DNA of 64,000 nt from GCA-2737725 sp033763995 (GCA_033763995.1 JANRJL010000009.1:1-64000); one strand, 5' to 3'. Shown: positions 18,056-27,691, numbered from the stretch's first letter. The notes: generated by a model not told the origin, from the letters alone. Program-made: numbers and translations.

Positions 18056-18895
18056 CTAGGCAGACGCGGGGTGAATTGTGGCATTCAGCGATAATGATGG
18101 GATCTTGCCCCGCGCCATGGTCACTTCCGCCGGATCGATCTTGGCCATGATGACACCCGGCGCCGTGCCCGCGTCGGCCAGCACCTCGCCCCAAGGGTTG
18201 ATGATTAGAGCGTGGCCATAGGTCTTGCGGCCTCCGGCGTGTGTGCCGGTCTGGGCGGGCGCAAACACGAAGCACCCGGTTTCGATGGCGCGAGCGCGCA
18301 GCAGCACATGCCAATGGGCCTCGCCGGTGACCTGGGTGAAAGCCGATGGCACGGTCAGAAACTGCGCACCCGCCAGGGCCAACTGACGATAGAGGTGCGG
18401 AAAACGCAGGTCATAGCAAATGGTCAGTCCCAAACGGCCCCAGGGCAGATCGACATACTTGACTTCGCTCCCCGCTTCGAATGTCGCGCTTTCGGCGTAG
18501 CGCTCGCCGTTGCCAAGGTTGACGTCGAACATATGAATTTTGTCGTATGACGCCGCGACGGATCCATCGGGCGCAATCACGTAGGTCCGGTTCGCGACTT
18601 TACCGTTGTCGCGCAGCACGGCGAGACTGCCGCCATGGAGCCAAATCTTCAGTTCCTTGGCCAGCTCTCGAAAGGCCGCAAGCGCCGTGTGCGTGGCCTC
18701 GGGCATGGCCTTGGCGGTGATGGCCGCCCGGCCCCATTCCATCATGGCGACATTTTCGGGCATGAGCACCAGATCCGCGCCCTTGGCGACGGCCTCGCGC
18801 GTCAGCTGCGCCGCGGCGGCGATGTTGGCCGCCATATCGTTGCTGGCATTGACCTGCAGGCAGGCGGCGACAAACGACTGAGACGGCGCAGTCAT
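18056..18895 (-). CDS. Carbon-nitrogen hydrolase (Nit1-type, probable deaminated-glutathione amidase)
   Basis: 279 residues with the nitrilase-superfamily triad: Glu in DLVLMPENVAMM, Lys in YDKIHMFDVN, and Cys in LTICYDLRFPHLYRQLA. The HMFDV and DLRFP motifs are typical of the Nit/Ybe branch, which hydrolyses deaminated glutathione, a repair activity consistent with grxC directly upstream (3-base gap). Substrate assignment rests on family resemblance and context. Confidence 0.88.
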   Translation of the reverse strand: MTAPSQSFVAACLQVNASNDMAANIAAAAQLTREAVAKGADLVLMPENVAMMEWGRAAITAKAMPEATHTALAAFRELAKELKIWLHGGSLAVLRDNGKVANRTYVIAPDGSVAASYDKIHMFDVNLGNGERYAESATFEAGSEVKYVDLPWGRLGLTICYDLRFPHLYRQLALAGAQFLTVPSAFTQVTGEAHWHVLLRARAIETGCFVFAPAQTGTHAGGRKTYGHALIINPWGEVLADAGTAPGVIMAKIDPAEVTMARGKIPSLSLNATIHPASA

Positions 18896-18898
18896 CGA

Positions 18899-19159
18899 CT
18901 ATTGCCGCGCTAGCAGCGGGTCCAGCCCACCTCGGGACTCAAGCGCATAAAGTTCGTCGCAACCGCCGACGTGACGGTCATCGATAAAAATCTGCGGCAC
19001 CGTGCGGCCACCGCTGGCGCGCGCGACCATTTCGTCTTTCTTGGAGCAATCCATCATCACGTCGATTTCCAAGAACGTCACGCCCTTGCGCTGCAGCAAT
19101 TGCTTCGCACGGTGACAATACCCGCAAAAGGGCGACGTGTAGATTTCGACTTTGGCCAT
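18899..19159 (-). CDS. grxC: Glutaredoxin 3
   Basis: 86-residue class I glutaredoxin that reduces disulfides with glutathione. Active site SPFCGYCHRAK (CGYC in place of the commoner CPYC), glutathione-binding TVPQIFIDDRHVGGCDEL. I start at the ATG giving MAKVEIYTSPF; an open extension of 29 residues upstream has no similarity to the family. Precedes the amidase gene with only a 3-base gap, indicating an operon. Confidence 0.93.
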   Translation of the reverse strand: MAKVEIYTSPFCGYCHRAKQLLQRKGVTFLEIDVMMDCSKKDEMVARASGGRTVPQIFIDDRHVGGCDELYALESRGGLDPLLARQ

Positions 19160-19287
19160 TTCGACGCGCCTAGAACTCGCTTCTAGTGTAGGCTTCGGGC
19201 GAGCCGTTGCAAGATCGACCCTCGTAGAATACGCATGCGGCGGCACTTCGGTTGCGGCGCTAGACTAGGCCCAAATTTGGCGAATTG

Positions 19288-19908
19288 ATGATGCCCCAGC
19301 GGATCCTGCTTCTCACGGGTGAGATTGAGGCACCGTTCTTGACCGAGGTCTTGCGCGAGCACCGTCCGTCGCTTGAAGTCGAAACGATCATGAGCCGGGA
19401 CGCCTTGTTGGCGGCGGTCGCGTCTGATCGGTCGGGAACACGGCTGATTTCGTTTTGCAGCGCCGTGGTCGTGCCCGGTGACGTTCTGACCGCGCTGGGC
19501 ACGCCAAGTTACAATTTCCACCCCGGGCCGCCGGAATACCCTGGCCGATACCCCAGCGTGTTTGCGCTTTATGAGGGCGCGGAGCGCTTCGGCATCACCG
19601 TCCATGAGATGGCCGCGAAAGTCGACGCCGGCCCCATTATTTCCGCCGAGTGGTTCCCCATTCCCAAGGATTGCTCACTCGAAAAGCTGGAAGAACTCGC
19701 ATTTAGCGCCTTGGTCGCGAAGTTCCGGGTCATGGCTCATCATTTGGCGACCATCGAACGGCCCTTGCCGCGCATGCCCTACCGCTGGAGCGGGAGGAAA
19801 ACCAAGAAGGCCGATTGCACGGCGCTGTGTCGTATTACGCCCGGCTTGGACGCCGATGAAATCGCGCGGCGGCGGCGGGCCTGTGGTGGTCACTTGGTCG
19901 AAGGTTAA
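19288..19908 (+). CDS. Formyltransferase-fold protein (short methionyl-tRNA formyltransferase-like)
   Basis: 206 residues that resemble the catalytic half of 10-formyltetrahydrofolate-dependent formyltransferases: YNFHPGPPEYPGRYPSVFALYEG contains the Asn-x-His-Pro catalytic segment, and VHEMAAKVDAGPII holds the conserved DAGPI motif. It lacks the C-terminal domain of Fmt and the N-terminal folate loop is shortened, so it is not Fmt. Homologues of this size may modify sugars or small molecules; the substrate is unknown. Start chosen among three in-frame codons (TTG, ATG, ATG); no strong ribosome site is visible. Confidence 0.7.
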   Translation: MMPQRILLLTGEIEAPFLTEVLREHRPSLEVETIMSRDALLAAVASDRSGTRLISFCSAVVVPGDVLTALGTPSYNFHPGPPEYPGRYPSVFALYEGAERFGITVHEMAAKVDAGPIISAEWFPIPKDCSLEKLEELAFSALVAKFRVMAHHLATIERPLPRMPYRWSGRKTKKADCTALCRITPGLDADEIARRRRACGGHLVEG

Positions 19909-19914
19909 AAGGGT

Positions 19915-20703
19915 TCAGGTTCCCGGCGGCGGAACCCGGGCCAGCACGAGCACATCGACCGCCGCGGCTCCCGCGCGCAGCAAAGTCCGCGCACAGGCAT
20001 CGGCCGTGGCGCCGGTGGTGAGGACATCATCGACCAGCACGACGTTTTTGCCTCGGACCCGGTCCGGCCGATTGACGGCAAAGGCGCCGGCCACGTTGAG
20101 CCGCCGCGCCGCGCGATTGAGACCGCCCTGGCTCTTGGTCGACTTGCGCCGCTCCAGCGCATCGGGGCAACAGGGCTTCGCCGCCAGTGACGCCAGCGCA
20201 TTGGCCAGCAACGCCGCTTGATTATAGGTCCGCAACCACAGCCGCCGCCGGTGCATGGGAACCGGAACCAGCATGTCGGCGCCGCTCAAGACTTCGCCCC
20301 CGGCGCGGATCAGCCATTTCGCCAGATGAACTGCCGCATCGGTGCGATCGGCGTGTTTCAGCTTCAAGACGAGATCGCGCCCCTGATCGCGATAGACGAA
20401 AACCGCCCGCGCGTGGCGATAGGCGGGACGATCCTTGAGACACGCCCCACACATGACCTCATCGTCAATGGCGGCGGTTTCAAAAGGCAGGCAGCAAACT
20501 TGGCAATAGGGCCGCGTGATGAAGGTGAAGCGGCCAAAACATTCCGCGCATAGACTGCCGGGCTCATCGACGTTGGCCTCGCAGGCCAGACATTGCGGCG
20601 GCAGCAATGCGTTGAGCAACCCGCGTCCGGCACGACGCGCAATGGAAAGACCAGCCTCGACAGCTTGCCGCATGAGCCACCTTTCAAGCCCCCACCGTAG
20701 CAT
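19915..20703 (-). CDS. comF: ComF family phosphoribosyltransferase-fold protein
   Basis: 262 residues. N-terminal double zinc ribbon with Cys pairs CLAC, CAEC, CQVC and CGAC (about residues 38-90), then a PRTase fold with the PRPP loop VVLVDDVLTTGAT (about 215-227) and PVPMHRRRLWLRTYNQA. In naturally competent bacteria ComF is needed for DNA uptake and homologues occur in non-competent species (GntX). No other competence gene is in the window. It is divergent from the methyltransferase gene. Confidence 0.9.
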   Translation of the reverse strand: MLRWGLERWLMRQAVEAGLSIARRAGRGLLNALLPPQCLACEANVDEPGSLCAECFGRFTFITRPYCQVCCLPFETAAIDDEVMCGACLKDRPAYRHARAVFVYRDQGRDLVLKLKHADRTDAAVHLAKWLIRAGGEVLSGADMLVPVPMHRRRLWLRTYNQAALLANALASLAAKPCCPDALERRKSTKSQGGLNRAARRLNVAGAFAVNRPDRVRGKNVVLVDDVLTTGATADACARTLLRAGAAAVDVLVLARVPPPGT

Positions 20704-20719
20704 GGCATAACAACCAGCG

Positions 20720-21649
20720 ATGACAACAAGCCCACATGTTTTCGACCGACGTGCCGTGCGGTGCCACCGCGACCGGGCCGCTCGGGCTGAGACCGGAACT
20801 GAGTTCCTTTTCCAAGAATCAGCCGATCGCCTACTCGATCGCCTTCATGATGTGACGCGCACGTTTTCTCGAGCGGTCGATCTTGGCGCCCGCAACGGGC
20901 ATATTGCCGAGAGGTTGCAAGGATCAGCCAAAGTCGAGTGGCTGGCGCAATCGGAGTTTTCTTGGCCCATGACGATGGCCGCAGCTCGGCACGGCAATGC
21001 GGTCTGCGTCGACGAGGAAATCTTGCCGTTCGCCGACGGCGCGCTCGATCTGGTGCTGTCGAACTTGGCCTTGCATTGGGTCAACGACTTGCCGGGCGCG
21101 CTCATCCAGGTTCGCCGCGCGCTTAGACCTGACGGACTGTTTCTTGCGGCCATGTTTGGCTCGGAGACATTGCGCGAATTGCGCGCCAGTCTTCTTCATG
21201 CAGAAACCGACCTGCGTGGCGGCGCGAGCCCGCGCGTTTCGCCCTTCGTCGACGTGCGCGACGCCGGCCAACTGCTCAATCGCGCGGGCTTTGCCCTGCC
21301 CGTGGTGGACTCCGACACGATCACGGTCACATACACCGACATTTTCAAGCTCATGACAGACTTGCGCGGCATGGGGGAAACAAATGCTGTCCATGAGCGC
21401 CGCAAGACCGCGACGGGGCGCGAGATCTTTGCGCGGGCCGGTGAAATCTACGGGCAACGCCATGCCGATGAACGCGGCCGATTGATCGCCACGTTTCAAA
21501 TCGTGACCTTGACCGCCTGGGCGCCGCATCAGAGCCAGCAAAAAGCGCTCCGGCCCGGCAGCGCCAAGGCGCGGCTGTCCGACGCACTGAACGCCACGGA
21601 AGTTCCCCTCGATGACCGCACGCCGTTTCCCGTGAAGGACCCGTCATGA
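20720..21649 (+). CDS. BioC/NDUFAF5-like SAM-dependent methyltransferase-fold protein
   Basis: 309 residues. The N terminus VFDRRAVRCHRDRAA and LLDRLHDVTRTF match the NDUFAF5-like branch common in alphaproteobacteria, whose mitochondrial relative hydroxylates an arginine in a complex I subunit. SAM motif I is degenerate, DLGARNGHIAERL in place of GxGxG, while the later LVLSNLALHWVNDLPGAL is conserved. The gene overlaps sfsA by four bases (ATGA). I favour a complex I assembly role over biotin synthesis because no bio gene is nearby; this is inference. Confidence 0.78.
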   Translation: MTTSPHVFDRRAVRCHRDRAARAETGTEFLFQESADRLLDRLHDVTRTFSRAVDLGARNGHIAERLQGSAKVEWLAQSEFSWPMTMAAARHGNAVCVDEEILPFADGALDLVLSNLALHWVNDLPGALIQVRRALRPDGLFLAAMFGSETLRELRASLLHAETDLRGGASPRVSPFVDVRDAGQLLNRAGFALPVVDSDTITVTYTDIFKLMTDLRGMGETNAVHERRKTATGREIFARAGEIYGQRHADERGRLIATFQIVTLTAWAPHQSQQKALRPGSAKARLSDALNATEVPLDDRTPFPVKDPS

Positions 21650-22362
21650 AATTTCCGCAGCCGTTGATCGAAGGCCGCCTGATCAAGCGCTACAATCGCT
21701 TCTTCGCCGATGTGACGCTCACGTCGGGCGAAACGGTCACGGCCCATTGCGCCAATTCGGGCTCGATGCTGTCGGTGAAGGAACCCGGCTCGCGCGTGTG
21801 GCTATCGCCCGCGCAAAATCCCGAGCGCAAACTCAAGTTTACCTGGGAATTGATCGAAATTCACGGCGGCCTGGTGGGAATCAATACCAGCCACCCCAAC
21901 CGCCTGGTCGCCGACGCCATCGACGCCGGCGAGATCAAGGCGCTGAAAGGTTACGCATCGCTCAAGCGCGAGCAAAAATACGGCAAGAATTCGCGCATCG
22001 ACATCCTGCTCGAATCTCCCGGCAAGCCGGCCTGTTACGTCGAGGTCAAAAACGTCACCATGAAACGCGCGCCGGGGCCCAAGGCGCCGGCGGAGTTTCC
22101 CGACTCGGTCACAGAACGGGGCGCCAAGCATTTGATGGAACTGGCGAATGTGGCCAAAGCGGGCGGGCGGGCGGTGATGTTTTACCTGGTCCAGCGCACC
22201 GACAGCCGCCGCTTCGGCGTCGCCGCCGACATCGACCCGGACTACGCGGCGGGCCTCAAAAAAGCGCTGAAAGCCGGGGTGGAAGCCCTCTGCTATGGTT
22301 GTGATATCTCGCCCGATGGTATAACCATCGCCCAGCCGTTGACGATGGATTTACCTGTTTAA
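21646..22362 (+). CDS. sfsA: Sugar fermentation stimulation protein A homologue (SfsA)
   Basis: 238 residues, the usual SfsA length. Signature segments are KRYNRFFADVTL, TAHCANSGSMLSV, PAQNPERKLKFTWELIE, and YVEVKNVTMKR, where the Glu-x-Lys lies in a PD-(D/E)xK-like core. The family is widespread, reported as a DNA-binding protein affecting maltose metabolism in E. coli; its core activity is uncertain. It is translationally coupled to the upstream methyltransferase and followed by map, as in many alphaproteobacteria. Confidence 0.92.
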   Translation: MKFPQPLIEGRLIKRYNRFFADVTLTSGETVTAHCANSGSMLSVKEPGSRVWLSPAQNPERKLKFTWELIEIHGGLVGINTSHPNRLVADAIDAGEIKALKGYASLKREQKYGKNSRIDILLESPGKPACYVEVKNVTMKRAPGPKAPAEFPDSVTERGAKHLMELANVAKAGGRAVMFYLVQRTDSRRFGVAADIDPDYAAGLKKALKAGVEALCYGCDISPDGITIAQPLTMDLPV

Positions 22363-22421
22363 AGGCATATCTATGCGTTGATCGCGAGACTGTTTTTGAC
22401 GCCGGGCAACCGGCTTGATGA

Positions 22422-23273
22422 ATGAACCTGGCAATGAGAGAAGCGGCCCTCCGCCGACCGCGTGACGTCGAACTGCACGGACCCGAAGCCTTCGCGGCCA
22501 TGCGCAAGTCCGGGCGGTTGACGGCCGAGATTCTGGATTTCATCACGCCCTACGTGCGCCCGGGGGTCACCACCGCCGAGATCGACCGGCTGTGCCATGA
22601 GTATCACCTCAGCAGCGGCGCCATACCCGGCCCGTTGAATTACCGCGGTTATCCCAAATCCATCTGCACGTCGGTCAACCACGTGGTCTGCCACGGCATC
22701 CCCGGTGATCGGGTGCTGCGCGACGGCGATATCGTCAACATCGACGTCTCGCCCATCATCGACGGCTGGTACGGCGATTCCAGCCGCATGTACTTCGTCG
22801 GCGACGTCAAGGTGAAGGCGCGCCGCCTCGTGGAAGTGACTCACGAAGCCATGATGCGCGGCATCGCCGCCGTGAAGCCCGGCGCCACCTTGGGCGACAT
22901 CGGTTACGCCATTCAAAGTTACGCCGAGAGCCAGCGCTTCTCGGTGGTGCGCGATTTCTGCGGCCACGGCATCGGGCGCGTGTTTCATCAGCCGCCCAAT
23001 GTGATGCATTTCGGCGACCCGGGCGACGGCTTGGTGCTGGAACCGGGCATGATCTTCACCATCGAGCCCATGATCAACGCCGGACGTTATGAGACCAAGA
23101 TTCTCGAGGACGGCTGGACGGCCGTGACGCGCGATAAGTCGCTGTCGGCGCAGTTCGAGCACACGGTGGGCGTCACCGAGACCGGCGTGGAAATTTTCAC
23201 CCTGTCGCCCCAGGGCTTCACCTTCCCGCCCTACGGCCCGGAAAGCCAACCGGCGCCGCCCGCGCCGTTCTGA
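22422..23273 (+). CDS. map: Methionine aminopeptidase, type I
   Basis: Removes initiator methionine from nascent proteins. 283 residues. The five metal ligands are visible: Asp in VNIDVSPIIDGWYGDSS (two), His in FCGHGIGRVFHQPPN, Glu in FTIEPMIN and Glu in QFEHTVGVTE. The extended N terminus (about 30 residues) and the C-terminal Pro-rich tail are slightly longer than in E. coli. An alternative ATG lies four codons downstream of the chosen one. Followed by radC with 19 bases between. Confidence 0.95.
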   Translation: MNLAMREAALRRPRDVELHGPEAFAAMRKSGRLTAEILDFITPYVRPGVTTAEIDRLCHEYHLSSGAIPGPLNYRGYPKSICTSVNHVVCHGIPGDRVLRDGDIVNIDVSPIIDGWYGDSSRMYFVGDVKVKARRLVEVTHEAMMRGIAAVKPGATLGDIGYAIQSYAESQRFSVVRDFCGHGIGRVFHQPPNVMHFGDPGDGLVLEPGMIFTIEPMINAGRYETKILEDGWTAVTRDKSLSAQFEHTVGVTETGVEIFTLSPQGFTFPPYGPESQPAPPAPF

Positions 23274-23292
23274 GCCGTTGGCGGCCCGAGCC

Positions 23293-24057
23293 ATGGCGAC
23301 CAAGGGCCTTGGTGACGCCGGCGGCCAGGATTTGTTCCGAGAGCCCAAGACTCTTCAATCTTCATCCGAGCAGGTCGACCAAACCGAGCCCGACCACATC
23401 GGCCACCGCCAGCGGCTGCGCGAACGCTTTCTCGCCGGCGGGACCGACAGCCTGCCCGACTACGAACTCTTGGAACTCATGCTGTTCATGGCCCAGCCCC
23501 GGGCCGACACCAAGCCCATCGCCAAGGAGTTGCTGCGCCGCTTCGGCTCCTTCGCCGAGGTGATTTCCGCCGAGGCGGACGCCCTGCGCGACGTGAAGGG
23601 CATCGGCGACGCCGGCGTCGTGGCGCTCAAGGCCGCTCAAGCCGCCGCCCAACGGCTCCTGCGTGCGAAGGTAAAAAGCCAACCGGTCGTGGGTTCGTTC
23701 AGCGCGCTGATCGACTATTGCACGGCGCAGATAGCCTATAACGCCGTCGAGCAGTTTCGCGTGATCTATCTCGACAAGAAGAACAAAGTGATCGCCGACG
23801 AGGAGCAGCAGAAAGGCACGGTCGATCACACGCCGGTTTATCCGCGCGAGGTGGTCAAGCGGGCGCTGGAACTCAACGCCAGCGCGTTGATCATGGTTCA
23901 CAACCATCCGTCGGGCGATCCCAAGCCGTCGCAAGCCGACATCGACATGACGCGCAAGGTCAAGGAGGCCGCCGGGACCGTCGGGCTGGTGCTGCACGAC
24001 CACATCATCGTCAGCCGCGGCGGGCACGCGTCGTTCAAGACGATGGGTTTGCTTTGA
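23293..24057 (+). CDS. radC: RadC family JAB-domain protein
   Basis: 254 residues. N-terminal UPF0758 helix-hairpin-helix part (PDYELLELMLFMAQPRADTKPIAKELLRRFG, quoted in part by its core LLELMLF) and C-terminal JAB/MPN domain with the metal motif HNHPSGDPKPSQADIDMT. Despite the name, its role in DNA repair is unproven. I start at ATG 23293; an upstream TTG adds five residues. The sfsA-map-radC order is common in the class. Confidence 0.92.
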   Translation: MATKGLGDAGGQDLFREPKTLQSSSEQVDQTEPDHIGHRQRLRERFLAGGTDSLPDYELLELMLFMAQPRADTKPIAKELLRRFGSFAEVISAEADALRDVKGIGDAGVVALKAAQAAAQRLLRAKVKSQPVVGSFSALIDYCTAQIAYNAVEQFRVIYLDKKNKVIADEEQQKGTVDHTPVYPREVVKRALELNASALIMVHNHPSGDPKPSQADIDMTRKVKEAAGTVGLVLHDHIIVSRGGHASFKTMGLL

Positions 24058-24257
24058 TTCTCCAGCTTTCCGAGCCCGCCTAATACGAGAACATCTCTGG
24101 CGAATAATGTTTCATGCGCTGGTGATGGAATGAAATTGCGCCGCAGCCGACTCCCTTTCGGGCATTGGATGGGTCAAAATATCCAATCTTAGAATGAGGC
24201 CTGGGACACCCTAGGCAGCAAGACGCCCGGTGCCGCCCATCGAGAGGAGAGACTCCC

Positions 24258-27200
24258 ATGCGAGCATCATCGTTATCGGCTGTTGTCCGCACTTTCACGG
24301 CGGTCTCGGTCGCGCTTTGGGCTTCGGCAGCCGCCGCCGCTCCCGAGCGGTTGCCCGCCGTGCATCACGAGATCACGGCCACGCTCGATCCGGCCGCGCA
24401 CGCCCTCAAGGTCACGGACCGTTGGCGCCTGCCTGCCAGCGTGGTCAACGCGGGCATGACATTCACGCTGAATGCCGCCCTCAAGGCGCGCAGCATGACC
24501 CAGGGCGTGAGCTTGGAGACGGTCAAGGCTAACGCGCCAGGCGAGGACGTGGGCATGGACCGCGAGAGCGCCAACGGTCAAAAGCCGGTGGCGGTGAATG
24601 TCTATCGCTTGACGGGAGTGGGTCCCGGACAAGACGTGACGCTCGAACTGGCCTACGAGGGCGAGATCAACAACCCGATCACGTCGGTGGGCGAGGAATA
24701 CGCCCGGGGATTCAGCCAGTCGCCGGGCCTGATCGAGGAGCGCGGCGCCTATCTGGCCGGATCATCGATGTGGGTTCCGCAGATCAAGGATACGCTGGTG
24801 ACGTACCGGCTCAGCGTCGACCTGCCGCAGGACTGGAAGTCGGTCAGCCAAGGCACGCGCCTGGAAAGCGCAACGGCGGGCGACCGGCATAAAGATGTGT
24901 GGTCGGCCGACACGCCGACCGAGGAAATCTACATCATCGCCGCGAAGTTCACTGAGTACTCCCGCGACGTCGGCCAGGCGACGGCGCAGGCATTCCTGCG
25001 CACGCCCGACGACGCGCTCGCCGCGCGTTACCTGGAAGCCACGGCCGGATACATGGAAATGTATCGCAACATGATCGGCCCCTATCCCTACTCGAAGTTC
25101 GCCCTGGTGGAGAACTTCTGGGAGACCGGCTACGGCATGCCGTCGTTCACGCTGCTGGGCGAACAAGTTATTCGCTTCCCGTTCATCCTCAACTCGTCCT
25201 ATCCGCACGAACTGCTGCACAACTGGTGGGGCAACGGCGTGTTCGTCGATTTCGACAGCGGCAACTGGTGCGAGGGGTTGACGGCCTACCTCGCCGATCA
25301 TTTGGTCGCCGAGCAAAACGGCCAGGGCAATTTTCATCGCCGCGACATCCTGCTGCGCGTCACTGATTATGTGACGGCCGAAACCGACTTTCCGCTGCGC
25401 AAGTTCAAAAGCCGCTACAACCCGGTGACCGAGGCGGTCGGTTACGGCAAGACCGCCATGGTCTTCGACATGTTGCGCGGCCGCGTCGGCGACAAGGTCT
25501 TCATCCAAGCCCTGCAGAAGTTCTACCGCGACAACAAATTCCGCAACGCGTCCTTCGCCGACATCCGCGCGAGTTTCGAGGCCGTCTCAGGACAAGACCT
25601 GAAGGCGTTCTTCGATCAATGGGTCGAGCAGACGGGCATGCCCGACCTCAAGTTGGGCAAGGTCGACGCCAAAGGCACGCGGGTGACGGTGAGCGTCGAG
25701 CAGGTTCAACCTGGCAAGCCCCTGGCGCTCGATGTGCCCGTCGTCTTCCACACGGGCGGCCAAGCGATCGTCAAATCCATCTCGTTCAAGGATGGCGCGG
25801 CCAGCGCCAGCCAAACCTTCGATCTGCCCGCCAAGGCCGAGCGTGTGGAAATCGATCCGCAGTTCAACGTTTACCGCCGCCTGAGCCCCTTCGAGGTTCC
25901 GACGAGCATGTCGAAGGCTTTTGGGGCCAAAACAGCGATCATCGTGCTGCCGTCGACGGACGAAGCGGCCCGCTACGTGGGCCTCGTCAAATCATGGACC
26001 AAGTCGGGCCTTGAGGTCGTGCGCGACGCCGACATCGGCGAGCTACCCGCCGACCGGGCGGTTTGGGTTCTGGGCGCCACCAACAAATTGGTCCCCGCCG
26101 TCAACGCGGCGCTGAAGTCCGAGGGCGCGAGCCTGGATGCGGCCGGAGCGCAAGTGAACGGCACCGGCTACGCCGCGGCGTCCAAGAGCCTGGTGTTCGC
26201 CGCCCGTCATCCGAAATCACCATCGTCGGCGGTCGTGTTCATTTCGGCGACATCCGAGGCCGCCGCCGATGGCCTGGCGCGCAAGCTGCCGCATTACGGC
26301 AAGTATAGCTGGCTGGTGTTTGGCGGCGATGCGCCCGACAACGAGGCCAAGGGCGAATGGACGCCGCGCAACACGCCCTTGGCGCGCGACCTTGTCGCAA
26401 GCCCCATGGTCGCAGCCTTGGCGCCACGGCCCGCCCTGGCATCCATGCCCTCGCCCATCGACGAAGCGCGCATGAAAGCGGACGTGACGTGGCTCGCGGA
26501 TCCGGCGCGCGAGGGACGTGGCGTGGGCACGGCCGGGCTCGATGCCGCGGCCGCCTTCATCGCGCAACGTTACAAGGACCTGGGGCTGAAGCCATTGAAG
26601 GGCGCATCCGACTACATGCAGCCCTTCACGGCCAAGGGCCCCGGCGACAAGCCGGTGAAACTCAACAACATCATTGGCGTGTTGGAAGGTTCCAACCCGG
26701 CTTTTGCCGGCCAGTCGTTGATCGTCTCGGCCCATTACGACCACCTGGGTCGGGGCTGGCCCGACGTGCGCGCGGGCGACGAGGGCAAGATTCATCCGGG
26801 CGCCGACGACAACGCCTCGGGCGTCGCCGCGATCCTCGAGGTGGCGCGACTGATGAAGGAGCAGAAGCCGCAGCGCACGGTCGTTTTCGCGGCCTTCTCG
26901 GGCGAGGAGTCGGGGCTGCAAGGCGCGAAAGCCTATGTCGCGGCGGCGAAAGACACAGCCTTTCCGTATCCGCTGGCGAAAATCATGGGTGTCCTCAACG
27001 TCGACACGGTGGGCCGTCTTGAGAGTGGCAAAGTGCGGATTTTCGGCGGCGAAACCGCGCGCGAATGGGCGTTCATCTTCCAAGGCACCGCCGCCACGAC
27101 CGGCATCGCGGTGGAAGTCATCGCCAAGGATATCGGCGGGTCCGATCAGAAAGCCTTCGCCGAAGCCGGCGTGCCGAGCGTGCAGGTGTTCGCATCCACG

Positions 27201-27650
27201 GCCGTGGACTATCACCGCCCCACCGATACCGTCGATAAACTCGACAGCCAGGGGCTGGTGAAAGTGGTTGCCACCTTGAAAGAAGCCGCGGACTATCTCG
27301 CGGCCCGGCCCGAGCCCATGGCGTTCACCGGGCCCAATGCCGCCGCCGTCGCGGCCAGCGCACCGCCGCCCGCGGGTGGCGCCCCGCGCCGGGTCGCGAC
27401 CGGCTTGGTGCCCGACATGGCTTTTCAAGGACAAGGTGTGCGCGCGGCCTCGGTCGCCGCCGGATCGGGTGCGGCGCTCGCGGGCTTGCGCGAAGGCGAT
27501 GTGGTCGTCTCAATGGCGGGCCAGAAGATCGACGATCTCAAGGGCCTCTCGAACGCCCTCAAGACGTTCATTCCGGCGCAAATGATCGACGTCGTGTTTA
27601 TCCGCGACGGCAAGACCCAGACCGCCTCGATGCGCCTGGGCGAGCGGTAA
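24258..27650 (+). CDS. Secreted multidomain peptidase: M1-like + M28 + PDZ fusion
   Basis: 1130 residues with a clear signal peptide (cleavage probably after the AAAA at about 30). Residues 30-540 resemble M1 aminopeptidases: HELLH at 317-321 and a downstream Glu at 339 (WCEGLTAYL). The M1 exopeptidase GAMEN motif is absent (YGMPSFTLLGE in its place), and Glu is one residue closer to HExxH than the usual 18-residue spacing. Residues about 750-1020 are an intact M28 domain: AHYDHLG (His826), GADDNASG, SGEESGL, NVDTVG and DYHRPTDTVD. A PDZ domain ends the protein (about 1045-1130). GAGGAGA ribosome site. It probably degrades peptides in the periplasm or outside. Confidence 0.85.
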   Translation: MRASSLSAVVRTFTAVSVALWASAAAAAPERLPAVHHEITATLDPAAHALKVTDRWRLPASVVNAGMTFTLNAALKARSMTQGVSLETVKANAPGEDVGMDRESANGQKPVAVNVYRLTGVGPGQDVTLELAYEGEINNPITSVGEEYARGFSQSPGLIEERGAYLAGSSMWVPQIKDTLVTYRLSVDLPQDWKSVSQGTRLESATAGDRHKDVWSADTPTEEIYIIAAKFTEYSRDVGQATAQAFLRTPDDALAARYLEATAGYMEMYRNMIGPYPYSKFALVENFWETGYGMPSFTLLGEQVIRFPFILNSSYPHELLHNWWGNGVFVDFDSGNWCEGLTAYLADHLVAEQNGQGNFHRRDILLRVTDYVTAETDFPLRKFKSRYNPVTEAVGYGKTAMVFDMLRGRVGDKVFIQALQKFYRDNKFRNASFADIRASFEAVSGQDLKAFFDQWVEQTGMPDLKLGKVDAKGTRVTVSVEQVQPGKPLALDVPVVFHTGGQAIVKSISFKDGAASASQTFDLPAKAERVEIDPQFNVYRRLSPFEVPTSMSKAFGAKTAIIVLPSTDEAARYVGLVKSWTKSGLEVVRDADIGELPADRAVWVLGATNKLVPAVNAALKSEGASLDAAGAQVNGTGYAAASKSLVFAARHPKSPSSAVVFISATSEAAADGLARKLPHYGKYSWLVFGGDAPDNEAKGEWTPRNTPLARDLVASPMVAALAPRPALASMPSPIDEARMKADVTWLADPAREGRGVGTAGLDAAAAFIAQRYKDLGLKPLKGASDYMQPFTAKGPGDKPVKLNNIIGVLEGSNPAFAGQSLIVSAHYDHLGRGWPDVRAGDEGKIHPGADDNASGVAAILEVARLMKEQKPQRTVVFAAFSGEESGLQGAKAYVAAAKDTAFPYPLAKIMGVLNVDTVGRLESGKVRIFGGETAREWAFIFQGTAATTGIAVEVIAKDIGGSDQKAFAEAGVPSVQVFASTAVDYHRPTDTVDKLDSQGLVKVVATLKEAADYLAARPEPMAFTGPNAAAVAASAPPPAGGAPRRVATGLVPDMAFQGQGVRAASVAAGSGAALAGLREGDVVVSMAGQKIDDLKGLSNALKTFIPAQMIDVVFIRDGKTQTASMRLGER

Positions 27651-27691
27651 ACTCGCGGATCGAGCGTGTCGCTCAAGACGTTGGGGCTGAT

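Noticed and set aside
19288..19908. Call as methionyl-tRNA formyltransferase (fmt)
   Set aside because: Too short, lacks the C-terminal domain, and is not beside def; only the formyltransferase fold is supported.
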